A stretch of DNA of 64,000 bases from Massilia rhizosphaerae (lineage in GTDB: Bacteria > Pseudomonadota > Gammaproteobacteria > Burkholderiales > Burkholderiaceae_D): the NCBI RefSeq assembly GCF_016093545.1, contig NZ_JADKYX010000022.1, forward strand, positions 1-64,000. Direction: 5' to 3'. Below are positions 28,370 through 37,239 of the stretch, in pieces. The notes under the pieces were generated by a model that did not search any database, was not told where the DNA came from, and saw only the letters and a program-made list of their open reading frames with translations. Numbering within the stretch: the stretch's first letter is position 1; each line of letters opens with the position of its first letter. A program made the translations under genes and the position numbers.

Positions 28370-28981
28370 ATGAAGCAAAAACACCAGAGCATCTTCCTGG
28401 CGGGCTTGCTGGCCCTGGCAGTCGGGCTGTCCGCGTGCAGTTCCATGCGCGGCGGCGGTACGGGCAGCAGCGGCAGCAGCGGCACCGGCGGCGAGACCGG
28501 CAGCAGCGGCACGGCCACCGGCACATCAAGCAGCGGCGGCATGTCGGGCACCGGCGGCGGCACCGGATCGCAGGGGTCCGGCAGCTGGGGCGGCGGGACC
28601 GGCAGCTCGGGGACGTCCGGCACGTCCGGATCGTCGGGCAGCTCGAGCGGCTACGACAGCTCGGGCACGTCGGCCGGCATGATGCATGAGGACCAGGGCG
28701 CCGCCAGCGGCGCCACGGCGGCGGCCACGACCCCGAACGCCACCGTCGCCGCCATCGAAGTCATGCCGCGTTCGAGCGGCACGGGCACCGAATCCGAAAG
28801 CAGCGCCAGCGCCGCGATGGGCAGCAGCGCGGGCGGCACGACGGGCGCCTCCCCCGACCGCGTCTATCGCATCACGCTGCGCATGGACGACGGCAGCACC
28901 CAGGTCGTGACGCAGCAGACGACGCCCGACTTCCGCACCGGCGACCGGGTGAGCCTGGCAGGCGGCGTCATCCAGCACTGA
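28370..28981 (+). CDS. Ser/Gly-rich outer-membrane-type lipoprotein
   Basis: 203 residues. The start has AAGGAG upstream. The lipobox is LSAC with the lipidated Cys at 22. Residues 30-125 are a low-complexity Ser/Gly/Thr tract. The C-terminal 45 residues (RVYRITLRMDDGSTQVVTQ, FRTGDRVSLAGGVIQ) form a small beta-type module seen in periplasmic lipoproteins of this group. It is probably anchored in the outer membrane, with the Ser/Gly tract acting as a spacer. The function is unknown. Confidence 0.8.
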   Translation: MKQKHQSIFLAGLLALAVGLSACSSMRGGGTGSSGSSGTGGETGSSGTATGTSSSGGMSGTGGGTGSQGSGSWGGGTGSSGTSGTSGSSGSSSGYDSSGTSAGMMHEDQGAASGATAAATTPNATVAAIEVMPRSSGTGTESESSASAAMGSSAGGTTGASPDRVYRITLRMDDGSTQVVTQQTTPDFRTGDRVSLAGGVIQH

Positions 28982-28998
28982 GCCCGGCGGCGCCCGCC

Positions 28999-31602
28999 CT
29001 ATTCCGCCCCGACCTGCTGCGCCTGCGTCCGCTTGGCCCGCACGATGTCCGCGCCGCGCTTGCCGGCCAGCAGGGCGTGGTCGGAATTGTAGTATTCCCA
29101 CTCGCTGTAACGGCCGACGAGCGTGATGTCGAACTGCTTCAGCCAGGCCTTGCACGTCTCGACGTTGCGGGCGCGCGCGTGGTCGTACAGCACGTAGGCG
29201 TAAGGCATGTCGACCTGGTGCGCGGCCAGGATCGTGTCGCCGTCCTGGATCATGCCGACCTTGCGACAATCCTCGATGGCCCGCGCGACCAGCGCGTCGC
29301 CATCGACGGGCAGCGGTTTATACGGCGAATACGAGATCTCGCACGTGAAGCCGAAGCCGCCCGGCGGATTGCAGCCGGGGCTCGCGTTGCCCTGCACGAA
29401 GATGCGGTGGAAGATCGTGTCTTCCGGATAGTAGATCCAGTGCTTGTCCGTCGCCACGCGGTCGATGCCGATGTTCACGCAGCGGATCGACACGTGGCGC
29501 AAGCCTTTCGCCGCCGCCCTCACCTCTTCCGGGGCCTCGTCGCCCATCGCCTTGACGAGTTCCGGCAGCGGCATCGTGGAAACCAGGTCGTCGTAGCGGA
29601 AGCGGCGCCCGTCGCGCAGGGCGACGATGTGTTCGCGCGGCAGCACTTTCGCGACGTCCGCATTCAATTCGATCTTGCCCTTGATGTGGGGCAGGAAGCC
29701 ATTCATCAAGGCCTGGAACCCGCCCTTGAGCGGATAGCCGAAGCGCGCGTTCGGGCCCAGCGGTTTCGGCGACGGCTCCAGCGCGCCCTGGATGATTTCT
29801 TCCAGGTTCGGCAACGGCACGCGTCCGCCCAGCCATGACGTTTCCATCTCGGCCAGCGGCACCGTCCAGATCTTGCGGTTGTACGGGATCGCGAAGTGTT
29901 TGGCGATGCCCTTGCCCCACACCTTGTAGATGAATTGTTCGAAATTCCTCACTTCGCCTTTCACGGCGCGGTCGGTATTGCACACGTCCGTCGTGCCGTC
30001 CGCGCAGCAGTCGTCGACGGCCTGCGCGGCCGCCGTCTTGCCCTCGGCGCTTTCGTAGCGGGCTTCGATGGCGCCCATCACGCATTCCGTGATCACTTTC
30101 GGCGGCAGGCCGTACAGCGCGCCCTGGAATGGATAGCGGGTGTAGACGCCCTTGCTGTAGATCCAGGCCTCGCGGTTCTGCCAGTGCACATTATCGCCCA
30201 GCAGCACGTCGTACATCTTGAGCACGTACGGGTCGTTCGAGAACATGATGTGGCCGGCGTGATCGAACGTGAAGCCATTGTCTTCGATCGAGCGGCACCA
30301 GCCGCCGACGCTCTCGTTGCGGTCCAGCAGCAGCGTGTCGGCGCCCAGGTGGTAAGCGGCCGACAGGCCCGTCGGGCCGCCGCCGATGATGATCGTGCCC
30401 ACGTGCGGCTCGTGCGCCCGCAGCGGGTTGACCTTCGAGCCGCGGCGCGAGGCGGCCGCCGCATCGTCCGGGCCATCCGCGTGGCGCGGCGTCGCGCGCC
30501 GGTCCGTGTGCGGCGGCGCGGTGTCGATCAGTTCGCGCATGCGCGCGACCGTGTTGTCCCACGACGTGGCGGCGACGACGGCCTGCATCGCGTCGACCAT
30601 GTGGCGGCGCTGTTCGGGCGTCTGCGCCAGGGCCGCTTCGCAGGCGGCGACGAATTCGTCGGGCGTGGCGGCGATGGCGACGACGTGGCCGTACGGATTG
30701 GCCACGTCGGCGATCGGCGTGCTGACGATCGGCAACTGGGCCGCCATGTATTCGAGCACCTTGGTCGGGCTGATGTATTTCGTCGCCTCGTTGATGGCGA
30801 ACGGCATCAGGCAGACGTCCCAGCCGGCCAGCAGGTCGGGCAAGGCGGCATACGGTTGCTGGCCGAGATAATGGAGGTTGGGGCCGCGTGGAAGACGCTC
30901 CGGGTCGATCTTGACGATCGGTCCGGCCAGCACGATCTGCCATTCCGGATGGGCTTCGGCCACGGCGCCGACGAGGTCCGGGTCGAAGCGCTCGTCCAGC
31001 ACGCCGTAGAAGCCCAGGCGCGGACGCGCGAGCGCGTCCTGCTGCGGATGCGCGCGCGTGCGGTCCAGCGCCTGCTGGAAGTGCACGACGTCCACGCTGG
31101 ACGAGAAGCAATGGACGTTCGGATGGCGGTGGCGCTTGGCCTCGTACAGGCTGGGGCCGCCGGTGAACACGAGGTCGGCGATGGACAGCAGCGCGCTTTC
31201 ACGCTGCAGCAATTGTTTCGGCGAATTCTTGAACGACGCCAGTTCGTCCATGCAGTCGTACACGACGAGCGCGGGCCGCAGCGATTGCAGCAGCGGCAGG
31301 GCCATCGGCGTGTAGAACCAGGCGACGACTTCCTCACCCGGCGGTGCCAACTGCGCCACCATGGGTTGGAGCAGGCGCAGCTGGTCGTCGTGGAATCCGT
31401 TGGCGTGGATGGGCGTGTGCGCGCGGCACACGGTCACGTTGGGGACGGGACTGGATCGTTCCATGAACGGGGCGCCGTCATCGTATTCCGGTTCCTCGAC
31501 GAACAGGATCGGATAATGCTGCGCCAGCCGCGACAGCAGATGCTGCGGCCGCTGGAAGACGAAATCCCAGCGCAAGTGGCTGAAAACGACGATCGTGGTC
31601 AT
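28999..31602 (-). CDS. Glycosyltransferase fused to UDP-galactopyranose-mutase-like FAD protein
   Basis: 867 residues in one open frame. The start at 31602 has AAGGAG upstream. Residues 1-360 look like a GT4-type glycosyltransferase, with the C-terminal SPTKVLEYMAAQLPIV motif that binds the nucleotide sugar. A 40-residue charged linker (about 362-398) leads to a second protein. Residues 402-867 begin with the FAD-binding IIGGGPTG (405-412) and continue with SVGGWCRSIEDNGFTFDHAGH, as in UDP-galactopyranose mutase and related amine-oxidase-fold enzymes. A chain that makes a furanosyl donor and transfers it is plausible but unproven. It lies 191 bases downstream of the gal operon on the same strand. 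Confidence 0.85.
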   Translation of the reverse strand: MTTIVVFSHLRWDFVFQRPQHLLSRLAQHYPILFVEEPEYDDGAPFMERSSPVPNVTVCRAHTPIHANGFHDDQLRLLQPMVAQLAPPGEEVVAWFYTPMALPLLQSLRPALVVYDCMDELASFKNSPKQLLQRESALLSIADLVFTGGPSLYEAKRHRHPNVHCFSSSVDVVHFQQALDRTRAHPQQDALARPRLGFYGVLDERFDPDLVGAVAEAHPEWQIVLAGPIVKIDPERLPRGPNLHYLGQQPYAALPDLLAGWDVCLMPFAINEATKYISPTKVLEYMAAQLPIVSTPIADVANPYGHVVAIAATPDEFVAACEAALAQTPEQRRHMVDAMQAVVAATSWDNTVARMRELIDTAPPHTDRRATPRHADGPDDAAAASRRGSKVNPLRAHEPHVGTIIIGGGPTGLSAAYHLGADTLLLDRNESVGGWCRSIEDNGFTFDHAGHIMFSNDPYVLKMYDVLLGDNVHWQNREAWIYSKGVYTRYPFQGALYGLPPKVITECVMGAIEARYESAEGKTAAAQAVDDCCADGTTDVCNTDRAVKGEVRNFEQFIYKVWGKGIAKHFAIPYNRKIWTVPLAEMETSWLGGRVPLPNLEEIIQGALEPSPKPLGPNARFGYPLKGGFQALMNGFLPHIKGKIELNADVAKVLPREHIVALRDGRRFRYDDLVSTMPLPELVKAMGDEAPEEVRAAAKGLRHVSIRCVNIGIDRVATDKHWIYYPEDTIFHRIFVQGNASPGCNPPGGFGFTCEISYSPYKPLPVDGDALVARAIEDCRKVGMIQDGDTILAAHQVDMPYAYVLYDHARARNVETCKAWLKQFDITLVGRYSEWEYYNSDHALLAGKRGADIVRAKRTQAQQVGAE

Positions 31603-31793
31603 GATGAACTCCTTTTCGCCCCTGCGGGCTTGATCGAATGCGTTGCGGCACGGACGGGCGTGCCGACCCACAGCGCGGCCTTGCGCGGCCGCGCAACGGT
31701 GGGGGCAGGCGCCCTGAGGTGCCGTGCTCGCGACAGGGTTCGGAGTGCGCCGGGCGGCGCGTTCGACCTACCTTGCTCGATACGTCAGATACG

Positions 31794-33602
31794 TCAAGCG
31801 GTGCCCGGCCCTTCTCCCTCCTCTTCCACGTCCTTGGGTTCGAGGTCGGCGTTGCGCGTGGCCGCGCTGATCACCTCGAACGGCAGCTTGGGCGTACGGT
31901 CCGCGTTGAGCAGGCCGTTCGCTTCCTGGAACGTGTCGGCGAACTGGGTATAACAGAAGCCGCTGAACATGAAGGTCTCGTTGACCACCTTCAGCAGGCG
32001 TTGGTACAGCGCGTGAAAACTCTCGGCCGTATGGGCACGGGTATAGCCCCACGTGCCGTCCTCCGGCGTCGCGTTCGGGTCGTACGCGATGCCGCCGAAT
32101 TCGGTGAGCACGATGGGCTGGCCGCGGTGTGGGAAGCCGTCCAGGGTGAGGATGCGTCCGCCTGGGCGGCGCTGGTCGAACAGCGTGCGTACGGGGTCGC
32201 TGACCTCGTAGCGGGCCTTGACCTTGTCCGGGTTGCAGTCGTAGTCGTGGATGCCCAGGATGTCGGTGGCCGAGGCTTCCCAGCCGTCGTTGCCGATCAC
32301 CGGGCGGGTCGCGTCGAGGGTGCGCGTCAAGTGGTACAGCGCCTCGACCGCATTGCGATGCGCCTGGGTCAATGTCAGGTTCGGCACGCCCCAGGATTCG
32401 TTGAACGGCACCCACACGATGATGCACGGGTGGCTGTAGTCGCGCTCGATGGCCTCGGTCCATTCCTTGACCATGCGCGTGATCGCGCGCGGCGAGAACC
32501 GGTACGCCGAGGGCATCTCTTCCCACACGAGCAGCCCCAGCTTGTCGGCCCAGTACAGGTAGCGCGGATCCTCGATCTTCTGGTGCTTGCGCACGCCGTT
32601 GAAGCCCATCAGCTTGGCCAGTTCGACGTCGCGCTTGAGGTGTTCGTCCGACGGCGCCGTCATGAACGACTCGTTCCAGTAGCCCTGGTCGAGCACGAGG
32701 CGCAGCGGATACGGACGGCCGTTCAGCAGCAGGCGGTCGCGGTTGATGTGGAAGGCGCGCAGCGCCGTGTACGATTTCACGTGGTCGACGATCTTGCCGC
32801 CGCAGCGCAGGATCACCTCCGCGTCCAGCAAGGTGGGACGTTCCGGGCTCCACAGCAATTCGTTGCGCGAATCGTCGATGCCGGGGTCGGACAGCGCGAT
32901 CTTGCGGTTGGCCTCGCCGGCCAGCAATTTGTAGTTGTCGTCCGCCAGCAATTGCTTGCCGTGCCAGATCTTGACTTCGACGAACATGTCTTCCTGGATG
33001 TCGCCGCCGGCAAAGACTTCACAGCCGATCTCGAAGGTTTCGAACAGCGGCGTCCAGCGCACGGTCTGGATGAAGGTGCGGGCGACCTGCTCGACCCACA
33101 CGGTCTGCCAGATGCCGGTCGTGCGCGGATACCAGATCGAGTGCGGCTCCAGCAGCCAGTCCTGCTTGCCGCGCGGCTTGGCGAGGTCGGCCGGATCGTC
33201 CTCGACGAACACGGTCACGGTCTGCCTGCCGTCCGGCCGCAGGGCGGCGGTGACGTCGGCACGGAACGGCGTGTGGCCGCCCTCGTGCTCGGCCACGAGC
33301 TGGCCGTTGACCCACACGCGGCAAAAATAGTCGACGGCGCCGAAGTGCAGGATGACGCGCCGGTCGGACGGCATCAGCTCGAAGTCGCGCTCGTACCAAC
33401 AGAAGCGGTGGAAGCCGGTGTTCTCGATGCCGGACATCTCGGTCTCGGGCGCGAACGGCACGTTGATCTCGTGGGTCCAGCCGTTCACGCCGTCCGGCAT
33501 CTTGCAGACGAGGTCATCGTCGAAACGGAAGCGCCATTTACCGTTCAGGTTGATCCAATTGTCGCGGACCAGCTGCGGGCGAGGATACTCAAACTGGCTC
33601 AT
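31794..33602 (-). CDS. Glycoside hydrolase family 2 enzyme
   Basis: 602 residues with the three-part GH2 layout: N-terminal sugar-binding domain, Ig-like sandwich and TIM barrel. The acid/base Glu is E402 in FNESWG and the nucleophile is E501 in LTEFGG. No signal peptide is present, so it acts in the cytoplasm. GH2 covers beta-galactosidase, beta-glucuronidase and beta-mannosidase. Its position after galK favours beta-galactosidase-like use, though a beta-glucuronidase is possible. Its start overlaps the end of galK by 14 bases, showing translational coupling. Confidence 0.88.
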   Translation of the reverse strand: MSQFEYPRPQLVRDNWINLNGKWRFRFDDDLVCKMPDGVNGWTHEINVPFAPETEMSGIENTGFHRFCWYERDFELMPSDRRVILHFGAVDYFCRVWVNGQLVAEHEGGHTPFRADVTAALRPDGRQTVTVFVEDDPADLAKPRGKQDWLLEPHSIWYPRTTGIWQTVWVEQVARTFIQTVRWTPLFETFEIGCEVFAGGDIQEDMFVEVKIWHGKQLLADDNYKLLAGEANRKIALSDPGIDDSRNELLWSPERPTLLDAEVILRCGGKIVDHVKSYTALRAFHINRDRLLLNGRPYPLRLVLDQGYWNESFMTAPSDEHLKRDVELAKLMGFNGVRKHQKIEDPRYLYWADKLGLLVWEEMPSAYRFSPRAITRMVKEWTEAIERDYSHPCIIVWVPFNESWGVPNLTLTQAHRNAVEALYHLTRTLDATRPVIGNDGWEASATDILGIHDYDCNPDKVKARYEVSDPVRTLFDQRRPGGRILTLDGFPHRGQPIVLTEFGGIAYDPNATPEDGTWGYTRAHTAESFHALYQRLLKVVNETFMFSGFCYTQFADTFQEANGLLNADRTPKLPFEVISAATRNADLEPKDVEEEGEGPGTA

Positions 33603-34689
33603 TGTTTTCCTTTCCTTGGGTCGGGACCGGGATCAGGATGCGTCCCTGGCGTCCTGCTTTGTTGTAGGTGGAGAGTGCGATGTCGGCCGCCTGCCTGGCC
33701 TGCCCAGAGTGGCACAAGGCCACGGTGGCGCCGCCGAATCCGGCGCCGGTCAGGCGCGCGCCGAGCACGCCCGGGGCGGCGCGCAGCGCGGCCACCAACT
33801 GGTCGAGCTCGGGAATCGACACCTCGTAGTCGTCGCGCAGGCTGTCGTGCGACGCGTTCATCAGTTCGCCGAATCGTTCGGCCGACACGCCCCGCGCCGC
33901 TTCCAGCACGCGCAGGTCTTCCAGCACGACGTGGCGCGCGCGCCGGCGCAGCACGTCGGGCAGCGCGTCGACGGCGGCCGGGTCGGTCACGTCGCGCAGC
34001 GCGCGCACGCCCAGCTTGCGCGCCGCCTCCTCGCATTCGGCGCGCCGTTCGTTGTACTTGCTGGCCGCGAGCGTGCGCGGCACGCCGGAGTCGACGACGA
34101 TCAGTTCCGTCCCGGCGGGCATCGGCACGAGGCGGTGCTCCAGCGTGCGCGCGTCGATGAACAGCATGTTGCGCTCGTCGCACAGGCTGGACGCCATCTG
34201 GTCCATGATGCCGCAGTTGACGCGGGCATATTCGATCTCGGCGCGCTGGGCGATTTGCGCCAGCTTGACGTTGTCGAGCGTGAAGCCGAGCAGGTTGCGC
34301 AGCGCGCGCAGCATCGCCACTTCCAGCGCGGCCGACGACGACAGGCCCGAGCCCACCGGCAGGTTCGTCGTCACGAACACGCGCAGCGGCGGTACCGTGA
34401 TGCCCGTCGCTTCGACGAGGCGGATGCAGCCTTCGATATAGCTGCCGAAGCCCTGCGGCGCGCTGCCCCCTTTGGCCGCGAACGTGACGTTGCCGTCCAG
34501 GGTGCCGGAATACAGGTGGTGCTGGTCGTCGTGGCTGTGGGCGAGCGCGACCTCGGTGCGCTGCGGCGTCGCCACGGGCAGCATGTAGCCGTCGTTGTAG
34601 TCGGTGTGCTCGCCCAGCAGGTTGACGCGGCCGGGCGCCGACGCCAGCGCCTCCGGGGCGCCGCCGAAGAAGGTCTCGGGATTATTCAT
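33589..34689 (-). CDS. galK: Galactokinase
   Basis: 366 residues with the GHMP-kinase signatures: the galactose motif GRVNLLGEHTDYN (20-32), the ATP loop LPVGSGLSSSAALEV, and the C-terminal GARLTGAGFGG. It phosphorylates galactose at C1 for the Leloir pathway. It is transcribed with galT and the M24 protein upstream, one base from the latter, and with GH2 downstream. Confidence 0.95.
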   Translation of the reverse strand: MNNPETFFGGAPEALASAPGRVNLLGEHTDYNDGYMLPVATPQRTEVALAHSHDDQHHLYSGTLDGNVTFAAKGGSAPQGFGSYIEGCIRLVEATGITVPPLRVFVTTNLPVGSGLSSSAALEVAMLRALRNLLGFTLDNVKLAQIAQRAEIEYARVNCGIMDQMASSLCDERNMLFIDARTLEHRLVPMPAGTELIVVDSGVPRTLAASKYNERRAECEEAARKLGVRALRDVTDPAAVDALPDVLRRRARHVVLEDLRVLEAARGVSAERFGELMNASHDSLRDDYEVSIPELDQLVAALRAAPGVLGARLTGAGFGGATVALCHSGQARQAADIALSTYNKAGRQGRILIPVPTQGKENNEPV

Positions 34690-34690
34690 G

Positions 34691-35812
34691 TCATGCCACC
34701 TCCAGCCAAACGGGTCGCGCGCGGCCCTGGATTGTCGTCGCCGGCCATGCCGCGTCCAGCGTCAGGTTGTCCAGCCCGTCCTCGCCGAGCAGGAACGTGT
34801 CCTCCACCTTCATCCCGGCGAAGCTGGGATTGAGCGCGAACGCCATGCCCGTCTCGATGCCCGTCGCGGTGCTGGGGCTGGCGACGATCTCGCGCGCCTG
34901 GTAGCCCGCGATGCCGCCCTGGTGGTGCTCGCGGATCGCGTCCGGACGATTCACGTGGCGGTAGGCCGCGTCGAGCGCGTGGTAGACGGCGGCCAGCGAC
35001 TGGCCCGGCCGCACCGCGTCGAGTCCCGTCGCCTCGACCTGCAGCAGGTCGGCCTCGGCGTTGCGCTCGTCATCCGACAGCCGGCCGAAGGCGACGGCGC
35101 GCGACAGGCTGGCGACGAGCCCGTGGCGGCGCGCGCAGAACACGAGCAGCGCGCGCTTGCCCAACACTTCGGGCGTGGGCACGGGATGGCGGAACGCCGG
35201 CAAGCGCCGTGCCCCCGCGGCCAGCACGAGCGCGGGCTGGATCCCGCGCCGCCACAACGCTTGCGCGCCCGCCGCCGCCAGTTCGAGCTCGGTCCATGCC
35301 GGCCGCGCGGCGCGCAGGGTGTCCGTCATCGCGCAAGACGCCTCCGCGCCGAGCGCGCGGTAGCGGTCCTGCTCGGACGGCAGCAGGACCATGCGGCGCA
35401 GGCGCAGGCTCGCCGGCAGCGGCTGCTCGCTGCTGCCGTTGCCAGTGCGCGGGCGGTCGGACAGCACAACGCCGCCGGCGGCCGCGCCCAGCACATAGGT
35501 TTCGCGCAGCTCCGTCTCGGTCCAGGGCGCGACGTGGAACGTGAAGCCGGGCGGCACCTGTTCCAGGCGCAGGCGCTCGGCCTCGATGGCGTCCGTGAGC
35601 ACGACGGCTTCGTCGCGCGTGACGAGCACCTCCGCCACGCCGCAGTCGGCGGCCAGCAGCACGGCCGCGTCGCCGCCCGCCGTCGCCCACGCGAACCAGT
35701 CGGTGCCGCGCAGGCGGATGGCGCCGGCGCCGGTTTCGGCCAGCGCCGCGCGCAGCAGCGCGAGCTTGGCCGCCACTTCGGCCGCGCGGGTGTCGTCGGC
35801 GAACGTGATCAT
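34691..35812 (-). CDS. M24-fold protein with missing metal ligands
   Basis: 373 residues. The second half has the pita-bread M24 shape, but the usual five ligands are mostly lost. The first Asp-containing strand reads LLVFCARRHG and the second region SLSRAVAFGR has Ser where Asp is expected. The His is kept in HHQGGIAGYQ. The first Glu is replaced by Asn in FALNPSF; the second is present in KVEDTFLL. It is therefore unlikely to be a normal aminopeptidase and may bind a sugar or creatinase-like substrate without metal. It sits between galT (start/stop overlap of four bases) and galK, so it belongs to galactose metabolism by context. Confidence 0.75.
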   Translation of the reverse strand: MITFADDTRAAEVAAKLALLRAALAETGAGAIRLRGTDWFAWATAGGDAAVLLAADCGVAEVLVTRDEAVVLTDAIEAERLRLEQVPPGFTFHVAPWTETELRETYVLGAAAGGVVLSDRPRTGNGSSEQPLPASLRLRRMVLLPSEQDRYRALGAEASCAMTDTLRAARPAWTELELAAAGAQALWRRGIQPALVLAAGARRLPAFRHPVPTPEVLGKRALLVFCARRHGLVASLSRAVAFGRLSDDERNAEADLLQVEATGLDAVRPGQSLAAVYHALDAAYRHVNRPDAIREHHQGGIAGYQAREIVASPSTATGIETGMAFALNPSFAGMKVEDTFLLGEDGLDNLTLDAAWPATTIQGRARPVWLEVA

Positions 35813-36903
35813 GCCGCTTCCTCCAGCCGCACGTCGATCTGCTGCAGCTCGTACGCGGTCGTCTCGGGCAGCACGTCCATCGCGAACATGCCGGCGCCGA
35901 TCTCCGTGCCGGCCAGGTATTTCAGGCGGTCGCGCGTGCGGTACGGCGGATAGAACTGGCAGTGCAGCTGCGTTTCAAGGTGGTCGGCGCCGTCCGTCGG
36001 CGCCTGGTACCACACCATCAGGTAGGGGAACGGCCGCTCCCACAGGCAATCGAACTTGAGCAGCACGGTTTTCAACGCGCGCGCCAGGCTTGCGCGCTGC
36101 GCCGGGGCGAGCGCGGCGAAGTCCTTGCAGGGCGCGGCGGGCATCGTCCACACCTCGTACGGATAACGCGCGCAGGCCGGCACGAAGGCGATCGCGTGCT
36201 CGTCCTGGTACACCACGCGCTTGCCGTCCTCCGCTTCGTCGCGCGCCATGTCGCACAACAGGCTCGTGCCGTGCTGCAGGTAGTACTCGCGTTCCTGCGC
36301 CAGCTGGCGCGCGGGCACGGGCGGCACGAACGGATAGGCATAGATCTGGCCGTGCGGATGGTGCAGGGTCACGCCCACTTCCGCGCCGCGGTTCTCGAAC
36401 GGCAGCACGTACTGGATGTGGTGGCTGCCTCCGATACGGCGCGTGCGGTCGCCCCAGACGTCCAGCAGCAATTCGATGCGCGCCAGCGGCAGGCGGCCCA
36501 GCGGCGTCTGCGGGTCCTGCGTGAACACGACCACCTCGCATTCGCCGTTGGCGGGCGCGGTCGGCACCGTCAACGCGGGCGGGTCGTGCGCGTCCAGCGC
36601 GAGCGAGGGGAAGCGGTTGTCGAACACGGCGATCTCGTAGTCGCCGGCCGGCATCTCGGTCGGGTGCTCCGGGTCGCGCGTGGGGGCCAGCGGGTTGTAT
36701 TGCGGCGGCGGCTGATACGTGCGGTTCTGGCGGAACGCGGCGTACGCGACCCACTCGCCGCGCAGCGGATGCCAGCGCAGGTGCGGGTTGGCGTGCTGCG
36801 GCTCGGCGAAGGGGCTGGTCGCGACGATGCCGTCCGGGATCGGACGGTTGCTGTACAACGTCAGGTGTCTTCCGTCAGGTTTGATCAGGTCTCGGCTGTG
36901 CAT
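35809..36903 (-). CDS. galT: Galactose-1-phosphate uridylyltransferase
   Basis: 364 residues from the ATG at 36903; a GTG at 36912 is the alternative. The catalytic segment is HPHGQIYAYPF with the uridylylated His at 184. It exchanges UMP between UDP-glucose and galactose-1-phosphate. The Cys pair that binds zinc in the E. coli enzyme is absent; the matching region reads YNPLAPTRDPEHP. It is the first gene of the operon galT-M24-galK-GH2, with a palindrome upstream. Confidence 0.93.
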   Translation of the reverse strand: MHSRDLIKPDGRHLTLYSNRPIPDGIVATSPFAEPQHANPHLRWHPLRGEWVAYAAFRQNRTYQPPPQYNPLAPTRDPEHPTEMPAGDYEIAVFDNRFPSLALDAHDPPALTVPTAPANGECEVVVFTQDPQTPLGRLPLARIELLLDVWGDRTRRIGGSHHIQYVLPFENRGAEVGVTLHHPHGQIYAYPFVPPVPARQLAQEREYYLQHGTSLLCDMARDEAEDGKRVVYQDEHAIAFVPACARYPYEVWTMPAAPCKDFAALAPAQRASLARALKTVLLKFDCLWERPFPYLMVWYQAPTDGADHLETQLHCQFYPPYRTRDRLKYLAGTEIGAGMFAMDVLPETTAYELQQIDVRLEEAA

Positions 36904-37239
36904 GGCATCCACGAATCAGGCTGTTCTCCTCGTATCAGGCCTGATCCTATCATGGCGTTTTCGCCACATTTTCTCGGGGTCAGCTGTAGCTTTTCCGACA
37001 ATCAACGGACCATGCGGAGCCATACCGGGACGCCTTGGCCCGGCCTGCTGGCTCTCCGAGGGAAAAGGGGCCCCACAGGCATTTTCTCCCTATGAAAAAG
37101 GATGCTGCGTAGGCCCAAACCTACAAAATTTTTGGAAGGATTTACACAGTTCGGCGAGAAGCCGACCTACACGACGGCCGAGCGACCAAAATCGTGAAGC
37201 GCCCCCGCAAGCGGGCCCGGGGGGGGCCGGAATGTCACA
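36904..37239. other. Divergent-side intergenic region of the gal operon with hairpins
   Basis: About 336 bases without a supportable gene. Besides the palindrome at 36934-36945 it holds a small hairpin GTAGG-CCCAAA-CCTAC (37109-37124) followed by A/T-rich sequence. A CGGC-GAGAA-GCCG hairpin lies near 37152-37164, and a CCCGC/GCGGG stem at 37204-37215 sits before the stop of the M20 gene. The first two resemble REP-type units; the last may end M20-gene transcription. Confidence 0.45.
36934..36945. promoter_or_regulatory. Palindromic operator candidate upstream of galT
   Basis: ATCAGGCCTGAT is a perfect 12-bp palindrome starting 31 bases from the galT ATG. Its symmetry suits a dimeric repressor controlling the gal operon. 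No regulator gene is adjacent, so the binding protein is unknown. Confidence 0.45.

Noticed and set aside
28430-28740. Ser/Gly tract as a repeat-in-toxin or collagen-like domain
   Set aside because: No GGxGxDxxx or GXY periodicity; it is simple low-complexity spacer in a lipoprotein.
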